The position numbers and the translations under genes are program-made. 64,000 nucleotides of DNA from Diplolepis rosae (Eukaryota; Arthropoda; Insecta; Hymenoptera; Diplolepididae): NCBI GenBank assembly GCA_030998225.1, contig JAPYXD010000308.1:1808001-1872000 (forward strand), written 5' to 3'. Shown in pieces: positions 34,142-44,596 of this stretch (position 1 is the stretch's first letter; each line of letters begins with the position of its first letter). The notes beneath the pieces were generated by a model. It was not told the DNA's origin, did not search any database, and worked only from the letters and a program-made list of their open reading frames with translations.

Positions 34142-34155
34142 AATGCCCCCCCCCC
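34142..34155 (-). promoter_or_regulatory. second polypurine-tract-like G run
   Basis: The minus strand reads CTTCGTTTGGGGG (continuing to 13 G's) followed by CATTGGGGCGA. The sequence at 33780 reads CTTCGTTTAGGGGGGCATTG followed by AGACGA. The shared flanks on both sides indicate a duplication of the PPT and the first bases of U3, 370 bp apart. Confidence 0.5.
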
Positions 34156-34246
34156 CAAACGAAGTAATTCTTTGTCCATAAAGATTAATTCGTTTCAGGA
34201 CTTAACATGAAGCTTGCACAATTATAATAATCTCCTCTTTATTAAT

Positions 34247-34933
34247 TTAAACAAAATATGCCTTATATTTGAGGTTCATTCCTCTTCCATGTGTAGCCTT
34301 GCCGGCGAAGACTAACCACTCCACCAAGGACCAACCATTTCTCCGGGATATCCCATCACCGACGGCGACTTCCCCACTGATTTTTCCAACTTCAAAGTTA
34401 ATGCAGGCAGTGTTGATGAAGTCGGTAAAGCACTCGCAGGTTTCTCTGCTCCATATGTTAAAACGGGGTGGTTTTACGCCTTGTACGGCGCACTGAATAG
34501 CGAACGCCGGAATTTATGCATGGTCCTTTCCCAGGTAAAAAACCTTCTCGAGGTTTACTTCTAGGTAAATGCCCTCATCTACGTTAAAAACCACCAACTC
34601 GGGACTCGTTTCGTAGATGATTATGTATCCCCTCTCGGTTTTAAATAAATGGTAGGGTCTGCCTTCATCAAATTGATCAAAGTTTCCGAGATAGTTGCAC
34701 GTTCTGGCCCTCTAATTTCTTTTTTTTTTTAGTTCATGCATTGGGTCTACTTTGTGGAACATTCTTGTTATCAGAGTATAAACAGAGGGTAAAACGAAGG
34801 GATCAAAGGATACCAAATGAGTAAATTCATAAATCATAAACAAAATATCCACTGTAACCATGGGTTTCCTCCTATTTGGGCGTTTCAAATTCCGAATGTT
34901 ACACTGGTAGAAATTTCCATTGCAACTGGGGCT
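34247..34933 (-). pseudogene. third ORF with extended-Tudor-like domain, interrupted
   Basis: The ORF lies between integrase and the polypurine tract, on the element's coding strand. Frame 1 (34933 to about 34730) has CNGNFYQCNIRNLKR and VSFDPFVLPSVYTLITR. The frame changes in an A10 run (34721-34730) and continues YLGNFDQFDEGRPYHLFKT, SPELVVFNVDEGIYLEVNLE and KVFYLGKDHA. After one TAA (34514-34516) comes IPAFAIQCAVQGVKPP, then IWSRETCECFTDFI, SLVEWLVFAGKA and a stop at 34247. The pattern 'VxFVDxGxxxxVxxxxLxxL ... LPxxAIxCxLxGVxPP ... WSxEaxxxFxxL ... LVExGlA' is that of extended Tudor domains, which bind methylated arginines on PIWI-type proteins. Family call is by eye. An aberrant env or a trapped host Tudor gene are the alternatives. 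Confidence 0.55.
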
Positions 34934-35390
34934 TTATCCAGTTACAGTTTCGCAAAACCAAAATGAAACTTCAAAAAGAAATTATTTCCTTTTGGGAAAT
35001 TTAAATGCCCAAATTCCTGATCCCCAGTCATAAAGTATCGAACACAATGATACCTACATCTAGGAACCCAGGAACCCGTGACAAAGATCTTATTTTATTT
35101 AGTTTATTTTATTTATTTAGTTTATTTTATTTTATTCATTTATTTATTTTATTTTATGATATCTTACACAATCTCTGCTACGGTTTGGTAGCTTTAAGAT
35201 ACATGTGAAAACTCAGTTGAGTTTGAAAATATTAAGATAAATGTCAGAGTGACATGAATATCGTCAACTTGACGCCAGCCCTGCAACACAAAAACCCTGC
35301 AAAATTCTGAGCACTTCTAACAGTGTACATGAAAGGAATAGCGCGGGCAAATTCTATTTAAAATAACAGCAGTGTGTATAGGCAACTTAC

Positions 35391-35517
35391 TTGTTATCAG
35401 GTAGAAGACAGCACAAGAACACTAACTGACGAATATCTTCGATCATGCTTTGAGAATTTTCACGTTGAAGGAAAACAAATGTGTCCTTAGAGGTGTAGTA
35501 CTCAACGTATTGAGGAT
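35391..35517 (-). other. possible small exon upstream of the Tudor-like ORF
   Basis: The minus-strand open segment reads DPQYVEYYTSKDTFVFLQRE and MIEDIRQLVFLCCLLPDN. It ends at a good donor (AA, then GTAAGTTG, 35389-35390). A weak acceptor (CTCGAG) precedes it. Splicing in phase 2 to the CAG before CNGNFYQC (near 34927) would keep frame. This is speculative. Otherwise 34934-35820 is AT-rich DNA, with TTTA-repeat sequence at 35093-35158. Confidence 0.25.
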
Positions 35518-35820
35518 CTCGAGTTGAGATTGATTACAGTAATATAAATTCATATTTAAACTAATTATTTCTATTATTATTTTTTTTTGTGAACTACATA
35601 TTTAGTTCATTTTAGTTTTGTTTTTTTTTAGAGAAGAAAAAGAAATTTTTTTTTTCTGCATGTTTAGGTTTACTTGCATCTTTGGTCAACTTGATTCGAC
35701 TATGCCCTTATAGGCATTATTTGGACAAATTATTCCTTTTCTTATATATGGCCTTATTTTCTACAAATTTTTAAACTAAATTTTATATATACATTTTATA
35801 TACATTTTATATACATTATA

Positions 35821-37646
35821 TATGGGTCATTCCATATCAGATTTACAGTCAAAATTTTGATTCGCCTGAAAATTTTTTTCCTCGTTCTAGAAAGGAAAAA
35901 AAATGACACGTATTTCTTTTTTTCAATATGATATGTAAATTTTTCAAGTTATTGATTTTTTAATTTTCAAAGTGCAAAAAATGTTTTTTTCAATACTGCT
36001 TCTAATATTCAACGAAGAGTATATAATACATAAATGAAATACGCCATGGGATCTTCTATTAAGTCCATGCTTTGATGAAAACTCAGAAACGGTATTTAGT
36101 ACTTTCTATGCAACAATTAAGTAAACAAATGGAATTATCTCAAAAGGGACATGTTTGAATTGAATCATTTTTTGTGTAATTTGTTCGTTAAGTACACAGA
36201 ACTTTGTGTCAAAATTTGGTAGTGGACCGTTTGATACTTTTCGAGAAAAAATTTTTTTTGTGTGACCGCGCGCTTGGAGCGCGCAGCGCGAAGTATAGAG
36301 CCGAGCGCACTCAAACATTTGTAAGTGAGTCTACCATATTCCGATGAGGATTTTATGCAGTTCCCACAAATAAAAGTCGGTAAATAATAAAAAGTCTGTT
36401 GAGAAAGAAACACTGTTTAATTCGAAAGCAGTCATGTAAGTTATTAGCAATGCACTTTTACATCCAATACTTTCAAATAAATGAAAATTCAATTGTTGTC
36501 AGTTTGTAATGTTTGTAATGGTGTCGTTATGTGGTCATACACAGACCTTTGAAGACTAGCTTTTCGTGCTTGTCTTTCAGGAGTTTGAAGTCATGTTTGG
36601 GCCTTTTTTTAATGTACTTTGCAACATTTTAGCGAAAAGCCAAGATTGACGTTATTTGTGCTTGATTTATATTTTTAAAAGCTGTTTTCAAAATAAAAAT
36701 CGGACCACCTCTGCGACAAGCAGACATTTTACAATTAATGGATTAAATAAATTAAATTGTCAATAGCGCGCAAACGTATTACCTCAACCTAAAAAGTTAA
36801 AAATTAACTGAGATATTAATTTGTTTAACAAAAGCTAAATTTACCGGTTTTTCCGAATTTTCTCCGCTTCGACTTATCCAATCAGATCAAGCGACAGCTC
36901 ATTTTGTTGGCAATTCAATTGTCTAAAAATTTTCAAACTGATGTTATTAAGATTGAATAATTACCTTTAATGTTATAAACAAAAAACTAAAAAAAGTGCG
37001 ATTTTTTGGTCTTAAATGTTAATAACAAATTTATAAATCATATTTCGTTGTCCAAAACATGACACAATTACTCTATGACCAACCTTTCTTCTGATGGCGC
37101 AGTCCGTTTTCTGAAATAAATAATGTCATAAATCATTCATAATAAATGCCCTGTTGCTTGGACTATCGACTCTATACTTCGCGTTGCGTGCTCCAAGTGC
37201 AAGGTCACACAAAAAAAAATTTTTCTCGAGAAGTATCAAACGGTCCACTACCAAATTTTGACACAAAGTTCTGATTACTTAACGAAAAAATTACACAAAA
37301 AATGATTCAATTCAAACATGTCCCTTTTGAGATCATTTAATTTGTTTACTTAATTGTTGCATAGAAAGTACTAAATATCGTTTCTGAGTTTTGATCAAAG
37401 CATAGGCTTAATAGTAGATCCCATGGCATATTTTATTTATGTATTTTATACTCTTCGTTGAATATTAGAAGCAGTATTGAAAAAAACATTTTTTGCACTT
37501 TGAAAATAAAAAAATCAACAACTTGAAAAATTTACATATCATATTGAAAAAAAAATACGTGTCATTTTTTTCCTCTCTAGAACGAGGAAAAAAATTTTCA
37601 GGTTGATCAAAATTTTGATTGTAAATATGATATGGAATAACCCATA
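35821..37646. mobile_element. foldback DNA transposon with ~480-bp inverted arms
   Basis: The left arm 35821-36300 is the reverse complement of the right arm 37170-37646 at roughly 90% identity. It starts TATGGGTCATTCCATATCAG and ends at the inner GCGCGAAGTATAGAG. The 870-bp centre has no recognisable transposase. Flanking TATA-type sequence prevents an exact call of the duplication. It is inserted in the 3' part of the gypsy element, so it is younger than that copy or travelled with it. Confidence 0.8.
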
Positions 37647-37705
37647 TACATTTCTAGATGATTAACGCCTATTTACATGATTACCGACATGATACCCGAC
37701 ATTAT

Positions 37706-39111
37706 TCATTCGGAGTTTTGTTTCTCGTTAGAATGATCTTCTCTCTTCTTATATATTTTCAAGTCTTGGCTATGGAACATCCCTCTTTCTTCTTCTGATT
37801 CAGGGTTCAATAGTATTAAGGTTCCAGGTCGGATTTGTTTTTTAATCCAATAAGGACCTTTGTATATTTGTAAAAACTCCTTGAGTATTTTTCTTTTTGG
37901 ATCTGACTCGTTTATAGCTTTAACAAGTACAGTGTCACCTTCCTTTAGAGCCGTTAAACGATGATCTTTGTTGAATTTAGCAGCTCTTTTCAAACCTTTC
38001 TTAGAGATATTATTTTTAGCTATCTCTAATTTTATTTCGTAATCGGTTTCTGGGCCATGAGGGGGGAAATTTAGCCAATTTTCCCATGCCCGTTTCGGTT
38101 TTTTTTAAATGGAGTTCTATAGGAGTGAACTTAGTGGTATCGTGGTATGTTTCGTTCATACAACTTTCTATTATTTTTATCCAGCTCCACCAGGAACGGT
38201 GGTTTTATTTTTTACGTGATCTGAAAAACCTAGATAGTTCTCGGTGGATTCTTTCCACGATATTGCCTTGTGGGTGCCTTATTGAAGAAAACACTTGTTG
38301 AATACTTGTCTCTTTTAGAAAGTTTGACCATTGTGGAGAAGTGAATTGTGTCCCATGGTCAGTTATTATTTTCAGAGGTTTTCCAAACTTAGGAAAATGG
38401 TCCTTGCTTAGCTGGCTAATTACAGCCTTAGTGTTGGCCCTTCTGAATGGAAACAAAACCACGAATTTCGAAAATGCATCAATGGTTGATAGTATGTATT
38501 TGAATCCTCCTTTTGATGATGGCAAAGGGCCATAGAAATCAATTGAAAGGATCTCGTTTGGTTTTTCTGGAAGGTAATTCTGCATCTCAGAGAAACAAGT
38601 TTGGTTGCTCACCTTGTTTCTCTGGCATGAGTCACAAGTTGATAAGCGTTGTCTGACCATCTTCGCTAGTTTTGGATAGTAGAAGTACTCCTTCAACATC
38701 TTAAAAACTTTTAAAGGGCCAATGTGGGCATACATTTCGTGACATTCATCTATCAGGTCACGAATAATGCTATTGGTCACACATATACGTTTATTTTCCC
38801 CATTCACGAAGTATAATAAACCATTATAAATCTCATATTTGTTGGTTTTCTTCTCTTCGACTTCATTGATTTTCTGTTGTAAAGTAGGGTCCAATTTTTG
38901 CTCCTGACTGAAATTTTGAAGTTGGTTTCGCAATCTAGATGAAGGCCTTTTTGCCAAAACATACAGGATTATTTTACTATTACAATGGTTCACCTTTTTA
39001 CCATCTTTACTTCCAGATAATCGACTTAGTGTCTGCCACTGAGTTATTTTTACCAGGGCAGTGCTCCATTGAAATGTCATAATCTTGGATGGCCATAATC
39101 CACCTAGTGAA
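37706..39111 (-). pseudogene. pol: gypsy integrase with end of RNase H
   Basis: Downstream of the LINE insertion the pol frame resumes at 39111 with the end of RNase H (MEHCPGKNNSVAD, fourth acidic residue). Integrase follows: the HHCC finger (CHEMYAHIG ... CDSCQRNK), then SIDFYGPLPSSKGG (first Asp), IITDHGTQFTSPQW (second Asp) and GNIVERIHRELSRF (Glu). A frameshifted stretch near 38000-38200 (SCMNETYHDTTKFTPIELHL) follows, then a C-terminal part (37993-37706) with IYKGPYWIKK, the GPY/F module. It inserts element DNA into the genome. All three catalytic acids are present, but several frameshifts break the frame. The first residues of the long open frame at 39112-39281 come from LINE sequence and are not pol. 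Confidence 0.9.
39098..39111. repeat. 14-bp target-site duplication of LINE copy 2, left
   Basis: ATCCACCTAGTGAA occurs here and again at 42588-42601 directly after the LINE A-run. It duplicates gypsy RNase H coding sequence and confirms target-primed insertion. Confidence 0.9.
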
Positions 39112-40176
39112 ACTCCGCCATTGCCGGTCCCAAGCCCGGATGAGAAAGGAGGAGGGGGCACACAGACAGCAACATGACACAACACATTTACAGCGACACT
39201 GAACGCAACACACCCAACACCCGAGAGCGCGTTTCGCGGGAGGGCAGCGTCTCGCCCAGAGGAGTGTGTGAGGCCATGCACGGAGCAGACGAGTCCTGCA
39301 GCCCACCAACGGTAGTAGCCGAAAGGACTCTGCCAGCAGCTGGGCTGTCGCCATCAGGATGGCCGTCAAGGGGGCCCTATAGACGGGCTTTTCCCTGGCG
39401 GTGGGCCTGCTGGGCGCACGCGTTGGAATGGTTTCTCCGCAACCTTCAGGCGCGTGAGGACGCGGTGTGGAGCAAAAGCATCGGGGGACCTTGAACAGGT
39501 TCCTTGATGCCGCATGAGTGGACATGGTATGAATGCGGGGGGCCCCTTAATCGGGGTATCGCCCCAAATGCGCATGCGGCGGTGACGCTAAACTTCCCTC
39601 GTAACCCTCTCGCGGTCACATCACAACCACATGCACGACACCGACACCCACACATACCAGAATGAATGTACTACTGAGTGAATGGACTGCGGCCGGCGCC
39701 TGGTGGATATTCCCGATAGACTAGCCAAGGGAGGAGTAGTAGCCTCACGACCAGGGTAGGACGCGATGTCAGTACCTTACCTCTGTGGAAGTAATATGGG
39801 TAAATGTAAGTCCCTCCGGTGTTCTGCCGCGAAGTGCGAAGATCCCGTGAAACCACATGTTAAATTGGGAAAACCGCTCACGTTCCCACTGTCTGGAGCC
39901 AATTTCGGGGTTGAAATCATGGACGCCCGGGCGCAGGAACTAGCTTAATTTAATGTGACGATAGGATCGACCATCCGATAAGCCGCTTCTCGGTTTCGGT
40001 GCACATAACTAGGGATCTATACAGGCGGGGATAGTAGCCCTACTGCGGTAGGGCTCCCATGATGGGCGAACCGTCTTAAGAGACGAGGGTAATAAATATG
40101 AATTCCGTTAAAATAAAGGAGATGGAGAGGTGAAGGCGCCAGATGCGCACTCACACACTTCTCCAGGGGCTGATGG
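39112..40176 (+). other. LINE copy 2 5' UTR
   Basis: This GC-rich leader starts ACTCCGCCATTGCCGGTCCC at the target junction. It is absent from truncated copy 1. LINE 5' UTRs usually hold an internal promoter, but no specific motif was identified. ORFs on both strands here are chance frames. Confidence 0.6.
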
Positions 40177-40840
40177 ATGGCAAGACGTCCTTCAACTCCT
40201 GAAGGAGCAAAGCGGAAAATGGAGAGGCTAAGTATGGCCCTCAAAGTTGTACAAGACGGGATGCGTGAGAACACACCGACCACCATCAAAACGAGTGTTG
40301 GGGAGGCTGCCGATGTTTTGGGCAGCCTCTTGAACACTCAAGAGTGCCTGATGACAAGCGGGTTGGAAATCCAGAAGAGACTGGAGTCCCACCCCGTCAC
40401 GAAAAAAATGAGGATCTTCCAGAGACCACGTTCGGCTTCTCTGGGAGATACCCCAAAAAGCCAGGCGAAGGGTGAGAAAAGGGCAGCCCCCTCCCCCCCA
40501 CAGGAAAAAACTTCTAAGAGGGGGAAGGGCGGCCCGTCACCCTCGTACGCCCAAGTGACCAAGAGCCAAGTCCCAAATAAAGAAGGGGACTGGCAAGTGG
40601 TCACAAAGCGCGGCGAAAAAAATAAAAAAATGAAAAAAAACTGGAGAAAAAGGCGAAGGACCCTGCGCAAAAGGCACAGGGAACTGTTGCCAAATTGAAA
40701 CCGAAGCACTCCTCGCCCGCCAGGTCCGGCAGCGCCATCAAGGTGTCAGTGAAGGAAGGCCAGTCCTACGCCGACATCTTGAAGGAGATGAAGGCGAAAG
40801 TCGACCCCCGGAGGGCAGGACTTGAGGTCTCGTTCCAAAG
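40177..40840 (+). pseudogene. LINE copy 2 ORF1, truncated
   Basis: It starts MARRPSTPEGAKRKMERL and matches copy 1 through FQRPRSASLGDTPK, PSYAQV and WQVVTKR. The frame shifts in the A-rich lysine tract near 40620-40690. It then reads KVSVKEGQSYADILKEMKAK and stops being ORF1 at the first internal deletion (about 40830). The zinc knuckles are lost. Confidence 0.85.
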
Positions 40841-42221
40841 GCAGGACCGAAGTTCCTGCGTGGTCCAGCGCGAGGAACTCTTCACTCTCGAGGAACTAAA
40901 GAGAGCGGGTGGAAGGCTCAATGCAAGGAAAGCGCCGGGGATCGACGGAGTGCCAAACGAAATCCTCAAAGAGGTGATCGGAGCATATCCGGAGATCCGC
41001 CTTCAACTCCTGTCTTCGGGAGGGGAGGTTCTTCGCAGACTGGAAGAAGCAGAGGTTGGTCCTGCTGAGGAAGGGCAACAAACCTCTAGGGGATCCCTCA
41101 TCCTATAGACCAATATGTCTATTGGATACGATGGGGAAGCTTCTGGAGGAGTTGATTCTAGAACGGCTTCAGACCCTTCTGGTCGGGGAGAACGGTCTCT
41201 CGGGGAACCAGTTCGGTTTCAGGAAAGGAAGGTCCACGGTGGACGCCATCCAAGCTGTGGTTAACATCGCCACAAATGCAAGAAAGGGAACTGGTAAGCG
41301 TAAGGTATTCTGCGCGTTGGTCAGCATTGACATACGCAATGCGTTCAATACCGCGAGATGGAACATCTGCATCGAGGCTTTGGCGAACACCTAAGGATCA
41401 CAGCTGCCAAAGCCATCCAATGTGGAGCAAGCCTGGCACGGCTCATGCCAAACATTGGTGGACCCAGGGAAGTAAAAAGGAGACTGGTGGCGAGCGTTGT
41501 GCACTCGAGGCTGCTTTATGCACTTCCGGTCCGGGCCAAAGCCCTGCAAAACCATGCTATCCAAAGGAGGCTGTTCTCGGCGCAGAGACTTATCGCGCTG
41601 AGAATAGTCTCAGCCTATAGAACCGTCTCGACGAGTGCTGTTCTGGTCCTGGCGAGCGTCCTGCCAATACATTTATTGGCGGAGGAATGGCAGGAGACCT
41701 TTCAGCTCCGCAAGGAGCTTACCTGTACCGACCCGCAGGAAATTGTTCGCAAGAAGGAGGCCATCCGCAAGGTTGAAAGGCGCAAACTCGTCGAGTAATG
41801 GCAAATCAGATGGCATGGCGAGCAGACCTGGAGATGGACCTACCGCCTGATCCCGGAGCTCGCCACCTGGCTAAACAGAAAGCACGGAGAGGTCGTCTTT
41901 TATTTGGCGCAAGCGCTCTCAGGCCATGGCTGTTTTATCGCGTACCTGATGCGCTTTCAGAAAAGAGACGAGGAGATGTGTTGTCACTGCGATTCCCCTG
42001 TGGATAACGCAGAGCAGGCACTCTTCGTCTGCGCAAAGTGGGGCGCGGCAAGGGAGGCCCTCGGCCAGGCAGTGGGTGCTGAGCTCACTCCTGATACGAT
42101 GGTCCCTCTGATGCTCCAGTCTGAGCGGAGTTGGACGCTCATCGAATCATTCGTCACACTTGTGATGAGAACGAGGGAGCTCGATGGGCGTCGGGAGATG
42201 AAAAACGGCGAGGGCCTGTAG
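40826..42221 (+). pseudogene. LINE copy 2 RT remnant without active site
   Basis: Fragments in several frames: APGIDGVPNEILKEV, YRPICLLDTMGKLLEEL, FGFRKGRSTVDAIQAVVN and SIDIRNAFNTARWNICIEA. A deletion of about 420 bp follows, removing APQG, FADD and the thumb start. FGEHLRITAAKAI, the C-terminal region and the CCHC-like finger (CCHCDSPVDNAEQALFVC, with the conserved His changed to Gln) come after it. It ends at 42221. It cannot be catalytic. Confidence 0.88.
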
Positions 42222-42587
42222 AAATCGCATGGGGGCCTGCACCTGCGGTCCTGCATCTCGGGTAGACTTGGCTGTCCGCGTCGTTCGGGGGAGGAATCTG
42301 TTTGTTTCTCCCCTGGGTGGCGCGGCTAGTCGGTATGCCTAGTGGGCGTGTGGCCGCGGATGGAAGTTCCGAGCGAACGGATGACGGAAGAGTCTTACGC
42401 GACTTTAATGGAACCAACCATCTGTGAAGTTTAAAGCTGAAAGGCGGTTCCGCGGGTGGTGTAATGGTTCGAGAGAGGGGGTTTTTTGGTTTTAACAGGT
42501 ATGCCTAGACCCGTCCTAGGAGAGTCCTGTACAACGTCTATAAAAGATTTTGCCATTTTTCCTCCTCACCAAAAAAGAAAAAAAAAA

Positions 42588-43842
42588 TCCACCTAGTGAA
42601 CCTTCCACTTAAGATTTTACACGCTCTTAGGAATATCAAAGCTTTACGGTCGGTTCTTATTACGATTTTTCCGCCCATTACATAGGAACGAAATTTTTGC
42701 AGGGCCCAAACGATCGCCAACAGCTCTTTTTCAGTAGTGTAGTATGCAGCTCAGCACCCTTCAACGTGCGGCTAGCATAAACGATTGGGCACGTGTTTCC
42801 ATCCTCATCGAGTTGGAAAAGAACAGCGCCCAATGCCAAATCACTTGCATCTGTTTGCAGGTAAAAGGGCTTTTTAATATCAGCGTAGTTTAACAAGACT
42901 GAGCTGCAGAAGAGGTTTTTTATTTCTGGAAAAGTTCGCTCTATCTTGTCATCCCATGACCATTTAGCTCCCTTTTTTAATAGTTCCAAAAGTGTAACTA
43001 TTTTTGTAGCATGGTTTTTGCTGAATTTCGTGTAGAACTCTATTAAGCCTAAGAATCCACGTAATTCTTTTAAATTGCGTGGTCGTGAAAAATTTCGGAT
43101 GGTTTCGATCTTCTCCGGGTCCGGTTTTATTCCGGTGGACGTTAGGATGTGGCCCAAAAATTTGACTTCTGATCTAAAGAAGTGCGATTTTTCCAAATTA
43201 ATAGTCAGGTTGTTTTCCCAGTCTTTGGAAGAGCAGTTCTAAATGCTGTAAATGCTGGTTGATGTTTACGGAAGAGCAGAAAATGTCATCAATAAAGGTC
43301 ACGTAGAAATTCCCTAAGCCATTAAGTACGAAATCTAGGGCTCTGACCAGGGTTGCTGTACTTGTTTTGAGGCCGAAAGGCGTTACGCAGAATTCGTAAA
43401 ATTTGCCTTCGTGTAGGAAAGCCGTATATTTTTTTGATTCCTCGGTAAGGGGAATTTGCCAAAAGCTACTGGTCAGGTCCATTGTAGACATTATTTTACT
43501 CCCTCCACATCTTTGAAATAGCACTTCTGTGGGTTCAGCACATTCGTAGTCAGTAAACATGATTTCGTTCAATTTTCGGGCATCCAAACAGATTCTTACA
43601 CTTCCATCTTTTTTCAGACTGGATACTAATGGATTTATGTAGGGGCTATTGGATCTACGAATAATTCCTAGTTGTAATAAATTATTTATTTCTGCAGTTA
43701 CCAGTTCCCTCAACCTCATCGGGATGGGATAAGTTTTAATGATGAAAGACTGATCGTCTTTAATTTTCAACTTGTGTTTATATATTGAAATCCGTCCGGG
43801 TTTCTTCGAAAATATGTCTCTATATTTTTTATAACCTCCCAA
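42588..43842 (-). pseudogene. pol: gypsy reverse transcriptase and RNase H
   Basis: The 43842-43198 frame holds the RT fingers and palm: YPIPMRLRELVTAEINNLL, GSVRICLDARKLNEI, STMDLTSSFWQIPL, FGLKTSTATLVRALDFV, and VTFIDDIFCSS, the FIDD variant of YxDD. The 43196-42678 frame continues with VKFLGHILTSTGIKPDPEK, RGFLGLIEFYTKF, LQTDASDLALGAVLF (RNase H Asp) and VYASRTLKGAE. A frameshift near 42730 precedes AIVWALQKF and RTDRKALIFL. At 42588 the LINE interrupts RNase H, which resumes at 39111. It copies element RNA to DNA; the active-site acids are intact, the frame is not. Confidence 0.9.
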
Positions 43843-44590
43843 AATTTCGTCTTTTCTTGTCCGTCAAGTAGCTCGCATCTTGCCACCTTTTCTTCAATTT
43901 CAACATCTGTTATGCGGTATTTTTCTTCGATTTTATCATACTCCTTGATGCTTCTAAATTCTTCATTTTATTCTGGGTAATTATCTCCAATCACTAAGTC
44001 CTTTGGATCAATATTTATTAATTCCTCGTCAGGCTCCATATTTATTTCATGGATAAGCCTGATACTTTTTTCTTCATTATTTAAAAATTTAATTTCAATT
44101 TGTTTATCCTCATTTCGCAGTACAATATTATTTTCCTGCATATCGATCCTTCCCTTGAACTTTTTGAATAAATCTGCGCCCACAATACAGTTATTATTTA
44201 GTTTGGGTATTATTATAAATACGCAAGAATATGTTTCTTCATTTAGGTTCAAATCCGCATACAATTGATGCTTTAGTTTTACAGGTTTTACGCCAGTGGC
44301 TCCCACTACGCTCGTACCAACAATTGGTAATATCTCACAACTCTTAAATTTATTTTTATTGTTTTCAAAGAAGTTTTCGGATATGCAAGTTATTTCGCTG
44401 CCAGTATCTATTAGTGCTTCAGTTTCAACTCCTTGAATTTTGACACTAATATTTGGTCACCTATCATCATTATCAGTAATTTTAATATCTTCTGGTTCCA
44501 GTAAATCCCCCCTAACATTTAATTCTAGAGGTCTTCTCATGTTATTCCACCCTGGGTTTGCCTCCAATACATTAATATTTAACTGCCCAG
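43843..44590 (-). pseudogene. pol: gypsy protease region
   Basis: The pol frame overlaps the gag end in another frame, opens near 44590, and carries an in-frame TGA at 44457-44459. TEALIDTGSEITCISENFF follows, with the retropepsin DTG at 44400-44408, then NNCIVGADLFKKFKGRID, the C-terminal ILG-like turn. The frame ends at 43968. A shifted segment (about 43967-43845, with VARCELLDGQ and FWEVI) links it to RT. It cleaves the Gag-Pol polyprotein in intact members. Confidence 0.85.
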
Positions 44591-44596
44591 GGCTCT

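Larger units (their letters stand above)
39112..42587 (+). mobile_element. LINE copy 2, with full 5' end but internally deleted
   Basis: This plus-strand member of the same R1-clade-like family is inserted in gypsy RNase H. It has a 5' UTR (39112-40176), ORF1, a truncated ORF2, a 3' UTR and an A-run (42571-42587), bounded by the 14-bp duplication. Relative to copy 1, two large internal segments are missing. One joins ORF1 (GLEV) directly to RT (FQRQDRSSC) near 40830. One joins RWNICIEA to FGEHLRITAAKAIQC near 41375. It lacks the zinc knuckles, all of the endonuclease and the FADD active site. It is non-autonomous but probably the younger insertion into gypsy. Confidence 0.92.

Noticed and set aside
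34247..34933. Envelope glycoprotein as the explanation of the third ORF
   Set aside because: No signal peptide, convincing furin site with fusion peptide, or transmembrane anchor is visible. The spacing of conserved residues fits an extended Tudor domain better. Kept as an alternative, not preferred.
38205..39281. 358-residue integrase ORF taken as starting at 39281
   Set aside because: Residues upstream of 39111 are LINE 5' UTR sequence read through the insertion junction, not gypsy pol.
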